The notes: generated by a model not told the origin, from the letters alone. DNA of 21,556 bases from Hyphomicrobiales bacterium (GCA_026989045.1 JALSJY010000079.1:1-21556); one strand, 5' to 3'; shown: positions 1 to 7,917, counted from the first letter of the stretch. A program made the numbers and translations.

Positions 1-438
1 GACGATGCACAAAAACTTATGGATGAATCAATCGCACAAGGGTTGCGTGAACTTGACGAAGGCACTCAGGAAGATATTGCAGCTAGACGGTGCGAGAAAA
101 CTGCTCGCAATAACGCCATGAGGGAATTACCAAATTGGAGAGCAATAAAAGACAATGAGGGCATAGATGTATTCGTTGAAGTTAAAACTACTTATAAAAA
201 AGAACTAGTAACACTCCAAGAAGCAATAAAAAGCAATGACGTTGATAAAATAGTTAACCGCTATTCTATAAAGAAAACACATTTTCCATCAACAATCTCA
301 AAAAAAATGAAGTATCAAAAGCATCAGGATTTCGAAATGGCTGTAGTTGTTCATGCCAAGAGAAATCAAAAATTTCGTGATGAGCTAAAATCTAAACTTG
401 GTAACTTACCGTCCTATTTGGATACTCTTACTTCTTAA
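1..438 (+). CDS. C-terminal fragment of an unrecognised protein
   Basis: The reading frame is open from the first base of the window (residues DDAQKL precede the first Met at 19), so this is almost certainly the 3' end of a longer gene. The visible 145 residues are charged and lysine-rich with no membrane segment or signal peptide. A short stretch around residues 60-70 (DVFVEVKTTYKK) looks like a beta strand leading into a helical lysine-rich region, and the protein ends FRDELKSKLGNLPSYLDTLTS. I do not recognise the family and see no catalytic motif. It runs away from the next gene, which is on the opposite strand and ends 195 bases downstream, so it is not part of the glycerol-phosphate block. 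Its size and function depend on sequence left of the window. Confidence 0.6.
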   Translation, partial: DDAQKLMDESIAQGLRELDEGTQEDIAARRCEKTARNNAMRELPNWRAIKDNEGIDVFVEVKTTYKKELVTLQEAIKSNDVDKIVNRYSIKKTHFPSTISKKMKYQKHQDFEMAVVVHAKRNQKFRDELKSKLGNLPSYLDTLTS

Positions 439-632
439 AGAGTGATTTCCATGCTGTAGAATTAAAATAAATATCTGAGCGCCTGCTCTCTTGCACTTTA
501 AAGTCGAACACCTACACCCCTTTCACACTTCCACCCCCGCTACACTCCAAAAATCAAAGCTATAGCTCCTAAAGCTAGGGATTTTAAAATCAGTGGATAT
601 TATCTTTGCTTTATTACGTTATAATTGGCTGG
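439..632. other. convergent intergenic gap with no clear feature
   Basis: This 194-base gap separates two converging genes. It contains a C-rich pyrimidine stretch (about 505-545) and a weak 5-bp hairpin TAGCT-CCTAA-AGCTA near 570, which lacks a T tract on either strand. I see no credible terminator, promoter or small gene. The DUF1667 small protein that often follows GlpB-like flavoproteins in related clusters is absent here. Confidence 0.4.
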
Positions 633-1901
633 CTATATCTCTTCAAAGCTTAGAATAATTTGCTTTGCGTTAGCATTATCTGTTAGTTCTTGCATTGGAA
701 TTAGCACGCGCTTTTCAGGAAAGACAGTTAGTTTTTTTCTGTAAATTTCTTTTTTATTTATGCTAGCTACTAGATATCCCTTAGCTCTTTTTGTAAATCT
801 TAGTTGTAGGTTTTTCATGCCATTATGCATGCCATTTTTTATGTCATTTGCTCGGTTGTTATCTAGGGATAATTTATGTGGCATTGCGTATTTTATTATT
901 TCACTTGCTGTGATGATTTTTATAAAATTATCTGGGCTTGGTAATTTCCCTGCTAAATCATTGGCAACAATATGGCCAATTTGCCGACCCTCATTCCAGC
1001 TCCAGCCCGATGTTTCAACTGGGCGTAAAATATTTCCTGCCGCGAAATAAACTGGATCAGAACAACGGCCATATTGATCGACAATAGGGCCATTAGTTGC
1101 ATCATCAATCTGCAAATGCCCACACCGGGCCAAACTTGCCTCAGGAGTGAATTGACCTGTAAATATCACCCCATCACACTCAATGATTTGCTTTTCACCT
1201 TTAGAATTTTCAACCTCAATAGCGCTGACTTTTATGTTGCTTTCATCGCTAATAATTTTTGTTAATTTAGTTTCAAGGTGCAAAGGCAAACCTGCCAATT
1301 TTGTATAATATTGAATTGGCCATTGTGCGGTGACATTTTTCGCCTCTTCAATCATTGCGACAGGGCTAATTTTTGCATGTTTGCAAGTCTGAATGGCAGA
1401 AAAAGCTACCAGCTCAGAGCCAATAATCACGGGGCGCTCAAATGGTTTTTGCTTTTCTAAAAACACCATAGCTTGCAATGCACCAGTGTTAATCACCCCT
1501 AGAGGACGCGAGCCTGAAACCAACCGTGCGGCGCGTGGTGTTTCGCGCACACCCGTTGCGTAAATTACGCGTTTGGCGGATATTTCCCTCATGCCCTGAT
1601 TGCTAACTATTGCTAAAGTTCCGCCCTGCTTCACCTCAATCACGCTGGTTGAAGTGAGAATATTAACACCTGCTTTTATTGCACTTCGCACCAGTTTCTT
1701 GGCATATTGAGTGCCAGTTAATAGCTGTTTATATTCGCGCATGCCAAAAGGATAATGCCCGCAATGGCGAGGAATTCCACCCGCCTCACTTTCACGCTCA
1801 AGCACAATTATTTGCTTAACGCCAAACCGTTTTAATTCAATTGCAGCAGATAATCCCGCCGGCCCGCCACCAATGATTGCAACGTCTATTTGCTCTCTCA
1901 T
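633..1901 (-). CDS. GlpB/TM1433-like FAD-dependent pyridine-nucleotide oxidoreductase, partner of the GlpA-like dehydrogenase
   Basis: A 422-residue soluble flavoprotein of the pyridine nucleotide-disulphide oxidoreductase fold. The FAD-binding GGGPAG lies at residues 11-16 after a hydrophobic beta strand, and an acidic ERE follows. A second signature, ATGVRETPRAARLVSG then RPLGVINTGALQ, is typical of the GlpB / TM1433 / HcnB-like group that accompanies GlpA-type glycerol-3-phosphate dehydrogenases. RHCGHYPFG near residue 45 places a cysteine (C47) after the first FAD segment, as in relatives. The FAD-closing segment is VYFAAGNILRPVE near residue 290. The start overlaps the upstream stop in ATGA, so the two proteins are translationally coupled. 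Probable role (family knowledge plus context): electron-transfer partner in oxidising glycerol-3-phosphate to dihydroxyacetone phosphate. Acceptor and exact reaction are not readable. Confidence 0.8.
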   Translation of the reverse strand: MREQIDVAIIGGGPAGLSAAIELKRFGVKQIIVLERESEAGGIPRHCGHYPFGMREYKQLLTGTQYAKKLVRSAIKAGVNILTSTSVIEVKQGGTLAIVSNQGMREISAKRVIYATGVRETPRAARLVSGSRPLGVINTGALQAMVFLEKQKPFERPVIIGSELVAFSAIQTCKHAKISPVAMIEEAKNVTAQWPIQYYTKLAGLPLHLETKLTKIISDESNIKVSAIEVENSKGEKQIIECDGVIFTGQFTPEASLARCGHLQIDDATNGPIVDQYGRCSDPVYFAAGNILRPVETSGWSWNEGRQIGHIVANDLAGKLPSPDNFIKIITASEIIKYAMPHKLSLDNNRANDIKNGMHNGMKNLQLRFTKRAKGYLVASINKKEIYRKKLTVFPEKRVLIPMQELTDNANAKQIILSFEEI

Positions 1902-3361
1902 GATTGAATATCCTTCGCATCATGAGTGTTTTTTGTAATATCTTTGGCGATAGGGTTTTCAAATAATCCTTTAGTCATTTGCGATAATTTTGCCGAGCAG
2001 TAAAAACCCTGACAGCGCCCCATTGTTACCCGAGTTTGTCTTTTTAATCCTGCTAAAGAATTAGCTTTTAATGGCTCTTTTAGAGCGGCTTTTATCTCGC
2101 GTTCACTAACCATTTCGCAATGACAAATAATCTCACCATGATTTTCTTTTTGCCAATCACGCTTACCATCTTGCGCTAAAATTGATGCTGACTCTGGTAG
2201 TTTTGGATTTTTAATTTTACTGTGCTTTAATCCCATATCTTCATATAATTTATAAACATATTTAGCTATTCCCAAAGCGCTACTAAGTCCTGTTGAGCGA
2301 ATGCCGCCAATTGTAAGGTGATTTTTTTCTGGCTTGGTTTCGATCTGATATTCTTTAAATTGTGTTGCGGGTCTAAGACCTGCATAAGTTGCAGTGATTG
2401 GCATATTTTTTAATGCAGGAATTTTTTTAATTCCAATATCAATTAACTCTTGTAAATCTTGCTCATTAGTTGAGGCATCAGTGCGGCTTTTTTGATCTTG
2501 CGCTGTTGGACCTAGCAACAAATTTCCAAATATTGTTCTGCATAAAACCACGCCTTTGGTTCTATTGTTCGGCACTGGTAAAATAATTGAATTTATTATC
2601 TTTGCGCTAACTTTATCAAATACTACAAACTGACCTTTTCGCGGTGTTATTTCAAATTTTGCGTCTCCAAGAAGTATTTTATTTAACTCATCACCATAAA
2701 GCCCTGCGCAATTTATTATATGGCGAGATTTTATTGTGCCGCGTGAGGTTTTTATCTCCCAAATATCACCATCAAAATCGCCACCTAAAACTTGTGTATG
2801 CAAAAAAATCTGTCCGCCATTTATAATAGATTGCTTTAAATAAGCATAAGGTGCTGACCACGGATCGATAATAGCTTCATCTGGAATGTAAATTGCCCCT
2901 TGAGCATTTTTACCTAAATTTGGCTCTTTTATTAAAAGCTGTTCCGCACTAATCATTTTTGCATCACTAATGCCATTATCATGCGCTTTAGATAATATCC
3001 CGTGTATTTTTGCAGCCTCACCATCATTCCAAGCAACAACATGAGCGCCAGTTTTTTCTATCGGTAAATTTAATTGCTTATGGATTTTATGATATTCCTC
3101 AAAGCCACTTTTAATACATGATAATTCTATTGAATTGGCTGGAGCATCAAACCCCGTGTGTAAAATAGCGCTATTGGCCTTGCTTGCCCCATCAAGAATA
3201 TCACTGGCCTTTTCAATTACAGCGACTTTTGCCCCCTCAAGCGTGAATTGTCGCGCAACAGCGCAACCCACAACACCAGCGCCTATAACAATAATATCAA
3301 AGACATCACTTGTCATAGGGCTTAAAGATAGACTATTCATATTATTAGAGTTCATACTCAT
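1898..3361 (-). CDS. GlpA-like FAD glycerol-3-phosphate dehydrogenase with C-terminal BFD-like [2Fe-2S] domain
   Basis: A 487-residue protein with an N-terminal DAO-type FAD domain: GAGVVG at residues 27-32, followed by EKASDILDGASKANSAILHTGF, the DGAS/N motif region of GlpA/LhgO-type enzymes. The C-terminus carries a BFD-like [2Fe-2S] domain with cysteines C413, C415, C450 and C455 (CHC, 34 residues, then CQGFYC). This two-domain layout matches anaerobic-type GlpA and TM1432 rather than aerobic GlpD. I keep the first ATG because AAGG lies 5 bases upstream; a later Met16 just before the FAD fold is possible but has no ribosome binding site. Expected reaction is glycerol-3-phosphate to dihydroxyacetone phosphate. 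It is first in a two-gene unit, divergent from the DeoR regulator. A 2-hydroxyacid substrate remains possible, since LhgO-like proteins share the fold. Confidence 0.82.
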   Translation of the reverse strand: MSMNSNNMNSLSLSPMTSDVFDIIVIGAGVVGCAVARQFTLEGAKVAVIEKASDILDGASKANSAILHTGFDAPANSIELSCIKSGFEEYHKIHKQLNLPIEKTGAHVVAWNDGEAAKIHGILSKAHDNGISDAKMISAEQLLIKEPNLGKNAQGAIYIPDEAIIDPWSAPYAYLKQSIINGGQIFLHTQVLGGDFDGDIWEIKTSRGTIKSRHIINCAGLYGDELNKILLGDAKFEITPRKGQFVVFDKVSAKIINSIILPVPNNRTKGVVLCRTIFGNLLLGPTAQDQKSRTDASTNEQDLQELIDIGIKKIPALKNMPITATYAGLRPATQFKEYQIETKPEKNHLTIGGIRSTGLSSALGIAKYVYKLYEDMGLKHSKIKNPKLPESASILAQDGKRDWQKENHGEIICHCEMVSEREIKAALKEPLKANSLAGLKRQTRVTMGRCQGFYCSAKLSQMTKGLFENPIAKDITKNTHDAKDIQS

Positions 3362-3386
3362 AATAGCCTTATATAGAAACTAGGTT

Positions 3387-3423
3387 TTGACCAAACAGTA
3401 GTTTTTTATGATTATTCGGTCAA
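3387..3423. promoter_or_regulatory. overlapping divergent promoters of the dehydrogenase and repressor genes, probable operator
   Basis: An inverted repeat TTGACCAAA (3387-3395) / TTCGGTCAA (3415-3423) supplies a -35 hexamer in each direction. On the plus strand TTGACC is followed after 17 bases by GATTAT (3410-3415). On the minus strand TTGACC (3423-3418) is followed after 17 bases by TACTGT (3400-3395). The two promoters occupy the same DNA, so the polymerases would compete, and a repressor bound here would control both. A DeoR-family regulator acting at this site is inference. Tandem ATGATTTGGC / ATGATTTAGG follows at 3426-3445. Confidence 0.5.
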
Positions 3424-3453
3424 GTATGATTTGGCATGATTTAGGAATTGAAG

Positions 3454-4218
3454 ATGAAAATTAAACTTCGCCGTTCAAAAATTTTAGAAATAATCCGCAA
3501 AAAAGAACGAGCCACCGTTGAAGAATTGGCCGAATTGCTCAATATTTCTCGCGAGACTATTCGCCGTGATTTAACCGATTTGGCTAATTTAGACAAGATT
3601 AAAAAAGTTCATGGCGGGGCGGTTTTACCGCAAGTGTTTGGTGAGGGCTCATTTCAACAACGCATGTCTGAGAATGCCTTAAGTAAGGCTAAAATTGCGC
3701 AAGCGGCAGCAAAATTATTTACAGCAGGTGAGACTTTATTCATTGATACTGGCTCAACCACTCAATATTTCGCACAAGAATTATCAGAGATTTCAGGCTT
3801 AACAATAGTTACCAATTCAACTTGGATAGCAAGGACAGTTGCTGGCTCAACGTCTACTAATCAGGTATTTTTGCTTGGTGGGGAGTTTAGAGCAGATAAT
3901 TCTCAAACAATTGGCGCAATGGTAACTTCTCAAATACGCTCATTTCGCGCTCATCATGTTGTTTTAACAATCGGGGCATTAGATTGGCGCACTGGGGCAA
4001 TGGACTTTGATATTGAGGAGGCTCAAATTGCTCGTGCAATGATTGAGCAGTCACAAACAATCACCCTCTTAACGGATAGCTCAAAATTTAATAAGCTAGC
4101 CTCATTTGAAGTGTGCTCACTAGAAAAAATCGATAGAATTATCTGCGATACCAAACCGCCAGAAAAATTATATAAAGCACTCAAAAAAGCTAATGTAGAA
4201 ATTATAATAGCCCAATAA
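3454..4218 (+). CDS. glpR: DeoR/GlpR-family transcriptional repressor
   Basis: A 254-residue regulator. The N-terminal DeoR-type winged helix-turn-helix spans about residues 5-56: ATVEELAELLNISRETIRRDL is the HTH and KVHGGAV the wing signature. A C-terminal DeoRC sensor domain follows from about residue 75 (TLFIDTGSTTQYFAQEL, VTNS, and LTDSSKF near the end). An in-frame TTG exists at 3448, but AGGA at 3443-3446 is only 1 base from it and 7 bases from ATG 3454, so I use ATG 3454. Family members sense phosphorylated sugars or polyols; GlpR senses glycerol-3-phosphate. Divergent placement from the GlpA-like gene and upstream of a transporter with a glycerophosphodiesterase makes glycerol-3-phosphate the most likely effector, though not proven. 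Confidence 0.85.
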   Translation: MKIKLRRSKILEIIRKKERATVEELAELLNISRETIRRDLTDLANLDKIKKVHGGAVLPQVFGEGSFQQRMSENALSKAKIAQAAAKLFTAGETLFIDTGSTTQYFAQELSEISGLTIVTNSTWIARTVAGSTSTNQVFLLGGEFRADNSQTIGAMVTSQIRSFRAHHVVLTIGALDWRTGAMDFDIEEAQIARAMIEQSQTITLLTDSSKFNKLASFEVCSLEKIDRIICDTKPPEKLYKALKKANVEIIIAQ

Positions 4219-4269
4219 TTGAGTAAATAACAATTTCTCCTCCCCCATATTTACGTTAAACAATAGCAA

Positions 4270-4297
4270 ATAGATAAATTATTTTAATTTTATCTAT
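4270..4297. repeat. 9-bp AT-rich inverted repeat downstream of the repressor gene
   Basis: Perfect arms ATAGATAAA (4270-4278) and TTTATCTAT (4289-4297) are separated by 10 bases. The stem is A/T only apart from one G-C pair per arm and has no following T tract, so it is weak as a terminator. An operator for the downstream transporter genes is an alternative. Confidence 0.35.
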
Positions 4298-4345
4298 GAG
4301 TTATCCACGATTCTAGGGTTTTTACTGATATTTTGCACAGTTGGG

Positions 4346-4360
4346 CAAGCAAAGTGCTTG
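4346..4360. repeat. short inverted repeat upstream of the binding-protein promoter
   Basis: CAAGCA-AAG-TGCTTG is a perfect 6-bp dyad about 55 bases upstream of the proposed -35. It may be a regulator site; nothing ties it to a given protein. Confidence 0.3.
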
Positions 4361-4414
4361 TTCGGTCATTATTCATGTGTTAACAATCATCTTAGGGAGA
4401 CGATAATTGCCATC

Positions 4415-4443
4415 TTGTCATATTATTGTAACTTAAGCATGAT
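4415..4443 (+). promoter_or_regulatory. probable sigma70-type promoter for the ABC importer genes
   Basis: TTGTCA (4415-4420), 17-base spacer, CATGAT (4438-4443). Predicted transcription start is near 4450, giving a 5' leader of about 68 bases. The gap after the repressor stop (299 bases) and this promoter suggest the transporter is not simply read through from the repressor gene. Confidence 0.45.
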
Positions 4444-4451
4444 TAACAGCT

Positions 4452-4472
4452 ATTGGCTGACATTTAGCCAAT
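4452..4472 (+). promoter_or_regulatory. dyad at the predicted start of the importer transcript
   Basis: ATTGGCT (4452-4458) and AGCCAAT (4466-4472) form a perfect 7-bp inverted repeat with a 7-base loop, immediately after the predicted transcription start. It could be a repressor operator in the early transcribed region or a 5' mRNA stabilising hairpin. Confidence 0.4.
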
Positions 4473-4517
4473 TTAAATTACAGGCTATAAAAGAGCGATT
4501 TTTGAGGAGAAAATCTA

Positions 4518-5579
4518 ATGAAGAAAAAACTAACAACAATAACGGCATCAATTGCAGCGCTCAGTGTTGCAGCTATTGCTGGCATGAGCACTGCTGCGAT
4601 TGCGCAAGACTTAACAATTGTAGGTTGGGGTGGGACTACACAAGCCGCACATAAACCAGCTTATTTTGAACCATTCATGAAAGAAACTGGCATCAATGTC
4701 ATTGAAGATGAGTGGAATGGCGAATTAGCTAAAATCCGCGCTATGGTTGAAACTGGCAATGTAACTTGGGACGTCGTTCAAGTTGAAGGGCCAGAAGTTG
4801 ACCAAGGTTGTGCAGAGGGCTTGTTTGAAGAACTTGACTGGTCAAGAATTACCGACAAGGCAAATATGGTTGATGGCACTGTTAAAGAATGTGGTGCTGG
4901 CATTTTAATCTGGTCAGTTATTTTTGCCTATGATGGTGATAAAATTACTGGCGATGCCCCACAGAATTGGGCAGATTTCTGGAATGTTGATAAGTGGCCA
5001 GGTAAACGTGGCATGCGTCGCGGTGCAAAACCAATGCTTGAAATTGCTTTGATGGCTGATGGCGTTGCTAAAGAAGACGTTTATAATGTCCTTAGCACAC
5101 CAGAGGGTGTCGATCAGGCATTTGCTAAGCTTGATGAACTTAAACCAAATATCCTATGGTGGAAAGCTGGAGCAGAACCACAACAACGCCTAGGTGCTGG
5201 TGATGTTGCCATGACTGCAGCTTATAACGCTTGGGTATATCGCATTGCTGATGAAGAGGGTCGTAACTTTAAAATGGTTTGGGACGGCAATCAATATTCA
5301 ACCGATTATTGGACAATCATCAAAGGAACTAAAAACCTAGATTCAGCTTATAAGTTCTTGGAGCTTTCTATGCGTCCTGATCGTCAAGCTGTGTTCTTTA
5401 ACAAAGTTACTTATGGCTGGACAGCCAAAGGCACAGGTGAGTTTGTTGACAAAAAAGTTCTTCAACATCTACCAACATACGGTAGCAATATGGACAACGC
5501 TTTGGAAACAAGTGGGGCTTTCTGGCTTGAAAATGGTGAAAGCCTAGAGAAGCGCTTCCAAGCTTGGGTATCTAAATAA
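4518..5579 (+). CDS. PotD/PotF-type ABC importer periplasmic solute-binding protein
   Basis: A 353-residue exported protein. Residues 1-29 form a Sec signal peptide (KKK, a hydrophobic core, cleavage at AIA|QD). The mature protein begins DLTIVGWGGTTQAAHKPAYFEPFMKETGINV, the usual start of spermidine/putrescine-type binding proteins, and contains DVVQVEGPEVDQGCAEGLFEELDW and ADFWNVDKWPGKRG. GAGGAG at 4504-4509 gives a strong ribosome site 8 bases before ATG. It heads an importer whose genes continue to 9844, including a phosphodiesterase. The family is called polyamine-type, but members bind many small solutes. Context favours a glycerophosphodiester or other glycerol-containing ligand (inference). 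The long gap with a hairpin after the gene fits higher expression than the permeases. Confidence 0.88.
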   Translation: MKKKLTTITASIAALSVAAIAGMSTAAIAQDLTIVGWGGTTQAAHKPAYFEPFMKETGINVIEDEWNGELAKIRAMVETGNVTWDVVQVEGPEVDQGCAEGLFEELDWSRITDKANMVDGTVKECGAGILIWSVIFAYDGDKITGDAPQNWADFWNVDKWPGKRGMRRGAKPMLEIALMADGVAKEDVYNVLSTPEGVDQAFAKLDELKPNILWWKAGAEPQQRLGAGDVAMTAAYNAWVYRIADEEGRNFKMVWDGNQYSTDYWTIIKGTKNLDSAYKFLELSMRPDRQAVFFNKVTYGWTAKGTGEFVDKKVLQHLPTYGSNMDNALETSGAFWLENGESLEKRFQAWVSK

Positions 5580-5601
5580 TATCTCCCTTGAAAACCTTTA
5601 G

Positions 5602-5623
5602 CTGGCGAGAAATTTCTTGCCAG
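5602..5623 (+). terminator. intercistronic stem-loop after the binding-protein gene
   Basis: CTGGCGAGA (5602-5610), AATT loop, TCTTGCCAG (5615-5623): a 9-bp stem with one G-U pair, 22 bases after the stop codon. No T tract follows, so it is more likely a transcript-end stabiliser or partial attenuator than a full terminator. A second weaker dyad, GCAATG (5717-5722) / CATTGC (5732-5737), lies in the same 214-base gap before the permease. Confidence 0.5.
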
Positions 5624-5793
5624 TCATAATTAAATTATTTGTTTCTAATGCTAATAATACGGATGGCATAGTGAAACAAAGTGGGGAGGACTATCTTAAA
5701 TTTAGGGTCTATTGAGGCAATGACATTCAAACATTGCTTTACTCTTATCTATTATATTTATTTTGACATGGTTTTAGAGAAAATGGGTTGGCA

Positions 5794-7026
5794 ATGAGCG
5801 AACAGCTTGCAGATAATATTAGCCTTAAAAAGAAATTGCAAAAGGCTGAGCGTCGAAAAAAAATTGAAGCGCTAGGTCTTATTTCTCCGCTTTTCTTTGT
5901 TATGCTTGTTTTCTTTTTTATCCCAATTGCGCTTATGCTTTATCGCAGTATTGATAATTCTCAAATGCCTGCAGCTCTGCCACAAACAGCCGATATAATT
6001 CAACAATGGTCAGGTGAAGGACTGCCAGATGAGGCAACCTATGCTGCAATTGTTGGAGACATGAGAATTGCCAACGAAGAGAAAAAGCTTGGAATGGTCG
6101 GGCGGCGTTTAAATTTTGATTTGGTTGGCTATTATTCACTATTATCAAAAACTGGAAGAAAAATTGATGAAATAAAAGGCCCTCCATATAAAGAAGCACT
6201 GATAAATTTTGATAAAAAATGGGGTGATACACGCTATTGGACGGTAATGGAGCGCGGCCTAAAAGACAAAACCTTACTCTATTTATTAGCAGCAATGGAT
6301 TTAAAATATGATGAGAATAATAAAATAGTCAAAGTACCTGAATATGAGGCTATCTATATTTCAATCATTTCACGCACGGTTTATATCTCTATTTCAATCA
6401 CTATTCTTTGTTTAATTCTTGGTTTTCCAATTGCCTATTACATGGCAAACTCTCCGCCTCGCACCAGAAATTTATTGATGATTATTCTATTATTAGTGTT
6501 TTGGACTTCTTTATTGGTAAGAACATTAAGTTGGATTTTGGTGCTACAAAATAACGGGGTGGTCAATAATTTCTTGATGTTTAGCGGAATAATTAACCAG
6601 CCGCTTGAATTGGTATTTAACCGATTTGGGGTATATGTCGCAATGACGCATGTATTATTACCCTTTATGGTTTTACCGCTATATAGCGTTATGCGCTCAA
6701 TCCCTGCAGATTATGTAAGGGCGGCACGCTCACTTGGAGCAAAATCTATCACGGCATTCATTAGAGTTTATCTGCCGCAAACCCTACCAGGTATTGGCGC
6801 TGGCGCTCTTATGGTGTTTATTCAAGCACTTGGATATTATATTACGCCAGCGCTTGTTGGTGGACCAAGAGACCAGATGGTTAGTTATTTTGTCGCATTT
6901 TTCGTTAATGAGAGAGTGAATTGGAGCATGGCATCTTCGCTTGGAGTTGTTTTGTTAATTCTAACTGGTTCACTTTATTTAATGTTTGGTAAAAAAGTTA
7001 ATATTGCCAATATGAAGTTAGGGTAA
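5794..7026 (+). CDS. PotB-type ABC importer permease with a large extracytoplasmic insertion
   Basis: A 410-residue inner-membrane subunit. TM1 is about residues 29-50 (LISPLFFVMLVFFFIPIALML). A hydrophilic segment of about 135 residues (51-185) follows, then the usual permease core from about 187 (AIYISIISRTVYISISITILCLILGFPIAYYMA). The ATPase-docking EAA-like loop is at 305-330 (PADYVRAARSLGAKSITAFIRVYLP). Typical PotB proteins are about 275-300 residues; the excess is this insertion between TM1 and TM2, predicted to face the periplasm. A TTG at 5788 is in frame, but ATG 5794, with GGG 6 bases upstream, is preferred. The next permease starts 6 bases after the stop, so the pair is co-translated and should form the heterodimeric channel. 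Confidence 0.87.
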   Translation: MSEQLADNISLKKKLQKAERRKKIEALGLISPLFFVMLVFFFIPIALMLYRSIDNSQMPAALPQTADIIQQWSGEGLPDEATYAAIVGDMRIANEEKKLGMVGRRLNFDLVGYYSLLSKTGRKIDEIKGPPYKEALINFDKKWGDTRYWTVMERGLKDKTLLYLLAAMDLKYDENNKIVKVPEYEAIYISIISRTVYISISITILCLILGFPIAYYMANSPPRTRNLLMIILLLVFWTSLLVRTLSWILVLQNNGVVNNFLMFSGIINQPLELVFNRFGVYVAMTHVLLPFMVLPLYSVMRSIPADYVRAARSLGAKSITAFIRVYLPQTLPGIGAGALMVFIQALGYYITPALVGGPRDQMVSYFVAFFVNERVNWSMASSLGVVLLILTGSLYLMFGKKVNIANMKLG

Positions 7027-7031
7027 AGAAA

Positions 7032-7877
7032 ATGGCACTTCCAGCTCACGCAACATCTGGCGAAAAAGTTTTTTATTACGGCTATCGGGTAATCGTTGCC
7101 ATAATATTCTTTTATCTTATTTTTCCGCTATTAACTATTATTCCACTGTCGTTTAACTCTGGCGAGTTGCTTTCTTATCCTATGCAGGGTTTTAGTTTCC
7201 GATGGTATGAAGATTTCTTTGGATCAGGGCGTTGGGGGCTAGCAATTAAAAACTCGCTTATTATTGGGCTTTCCTCAATGGTTTTGGCAACTATTCTTGG
7301 CACAGCCGCCGCGGTTGGTATTAACCGAGCTGACTTCCCCGGCAAACAAATAATTGTTGCTCTATTGATTTCTCCAATGATGATTCCATTGGTTATTACC
7401 GCTCTTTCGCTTTATTTATTCTTTGGAAAATTTGGCCTTAACAACACATATGCGGGGCTTATTTTAGCTCATACAATTTTGGGCATGCCATTTGTGTTAA
7501 TCACTGTTAGTGCCACTTTGCAAAGTTTTGATTATAATCTTATGCGTGCAGGTGCTTCGCTTGGTGCTTCTCCCTTGCGAGTATTTTTTAAAATTGTATT
7601 TCCAAATATAGCACCAGGTATTTTTTCTGGCGCTTTATTTGCTTTTGCTACTTCGTTAGACGAGGTGGTGGTGGTGATGTTTATTGCAGGCCCCTCACAC
7701 AGAACAATTCCACGGCAAATGTTTTCTGGCATTAGGGAGAATTTAAGCCCTACATTATTAGCCGCAGCTACTGTTTTAATTGTTTTTGCAGGCATGTTAA
7801 TGTTGACTTTAGAGCTTTTACGCAAACGAAATGAAAAATATAATTCTCCACCAGGAGGCGGTGGAGCGGCCAAATAA
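7032..7877 (+). CDS. PotC-type ABC importer permease
   Basis: A 281-residue inner-membrane permease of normal length for the PotC/CysW family. Hydrophobic segments begin at about residue 15 (YRVIVAIIFFYLIFPLLTIIPLSFN), with further TM helices around 75-100, 110-135, 140-165, 195-220 and 240-262. The EAA-type cytoplasmic loop is YNLMRAGASLGASPLRVFFKIVFPNIAPGI near residues 173-202. The C-terminus is a short polar tail ending PPGGGGAAK. It pairs with the permease just upstream to form the channel, energised by the ATPase encoded after the phosphodiesterase gene. Confidence 0.9.
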   Translation: MALPAHATSGEKVFYYGYRVIVAIIFFYLIFPLLTIIPLSFNSGELLSYPMQGFSFRWYEDFFGSGRWGLAIKNSLIIGLSSMVLATILGTAAAVGINRADFPGKQIIVALLISPMMIPLVITALSLYLFFGKFGLNNTYAGLILAHTILGMPFVLITVSATLQSFDYNLMRAGASLGASPLRVFFKIVFPNIAPGIFSGALFAFATSLDEVVVVMFIAGPSHRTIPRQMFSGIRENLSPTLLAAATVLIVFAGMLMLTLELLRKRNEKYNSPPGGGGAAK

Positions 7878-7917
7878 GCATTGCTTTGAAAGGCTGGATT
7901 AAAGTGAGAAATATTAG

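Noticed and set aside
570..584. TAGCT-CCTAA-AGCTA as a terminator for the flanking genes
   Set aside because: Only a 5-bp stem with no T tract in either direction.
4358..4654. 98-residue open frame overlapping the binding-protein start
   Set aside because: It overlaps the signal-peptide coding region in another frame, has no ribosome site, and covers the likely promoter and dyad.
5763..5791. Perfect TTGACA just before the permease gene as a promoter
   Set aside because: No -10-like hexamer lies 16-18 bases downstream (GGTTGG at 17), so an internal promoter is not supported.
5933..6295. 120-residue minus-strand frame over the permease insertion
   Set aside because: Considered because it covers the unusual insertion, but the plus-strand frame continues into a proper permease core on both sides and the antisense product looks random.
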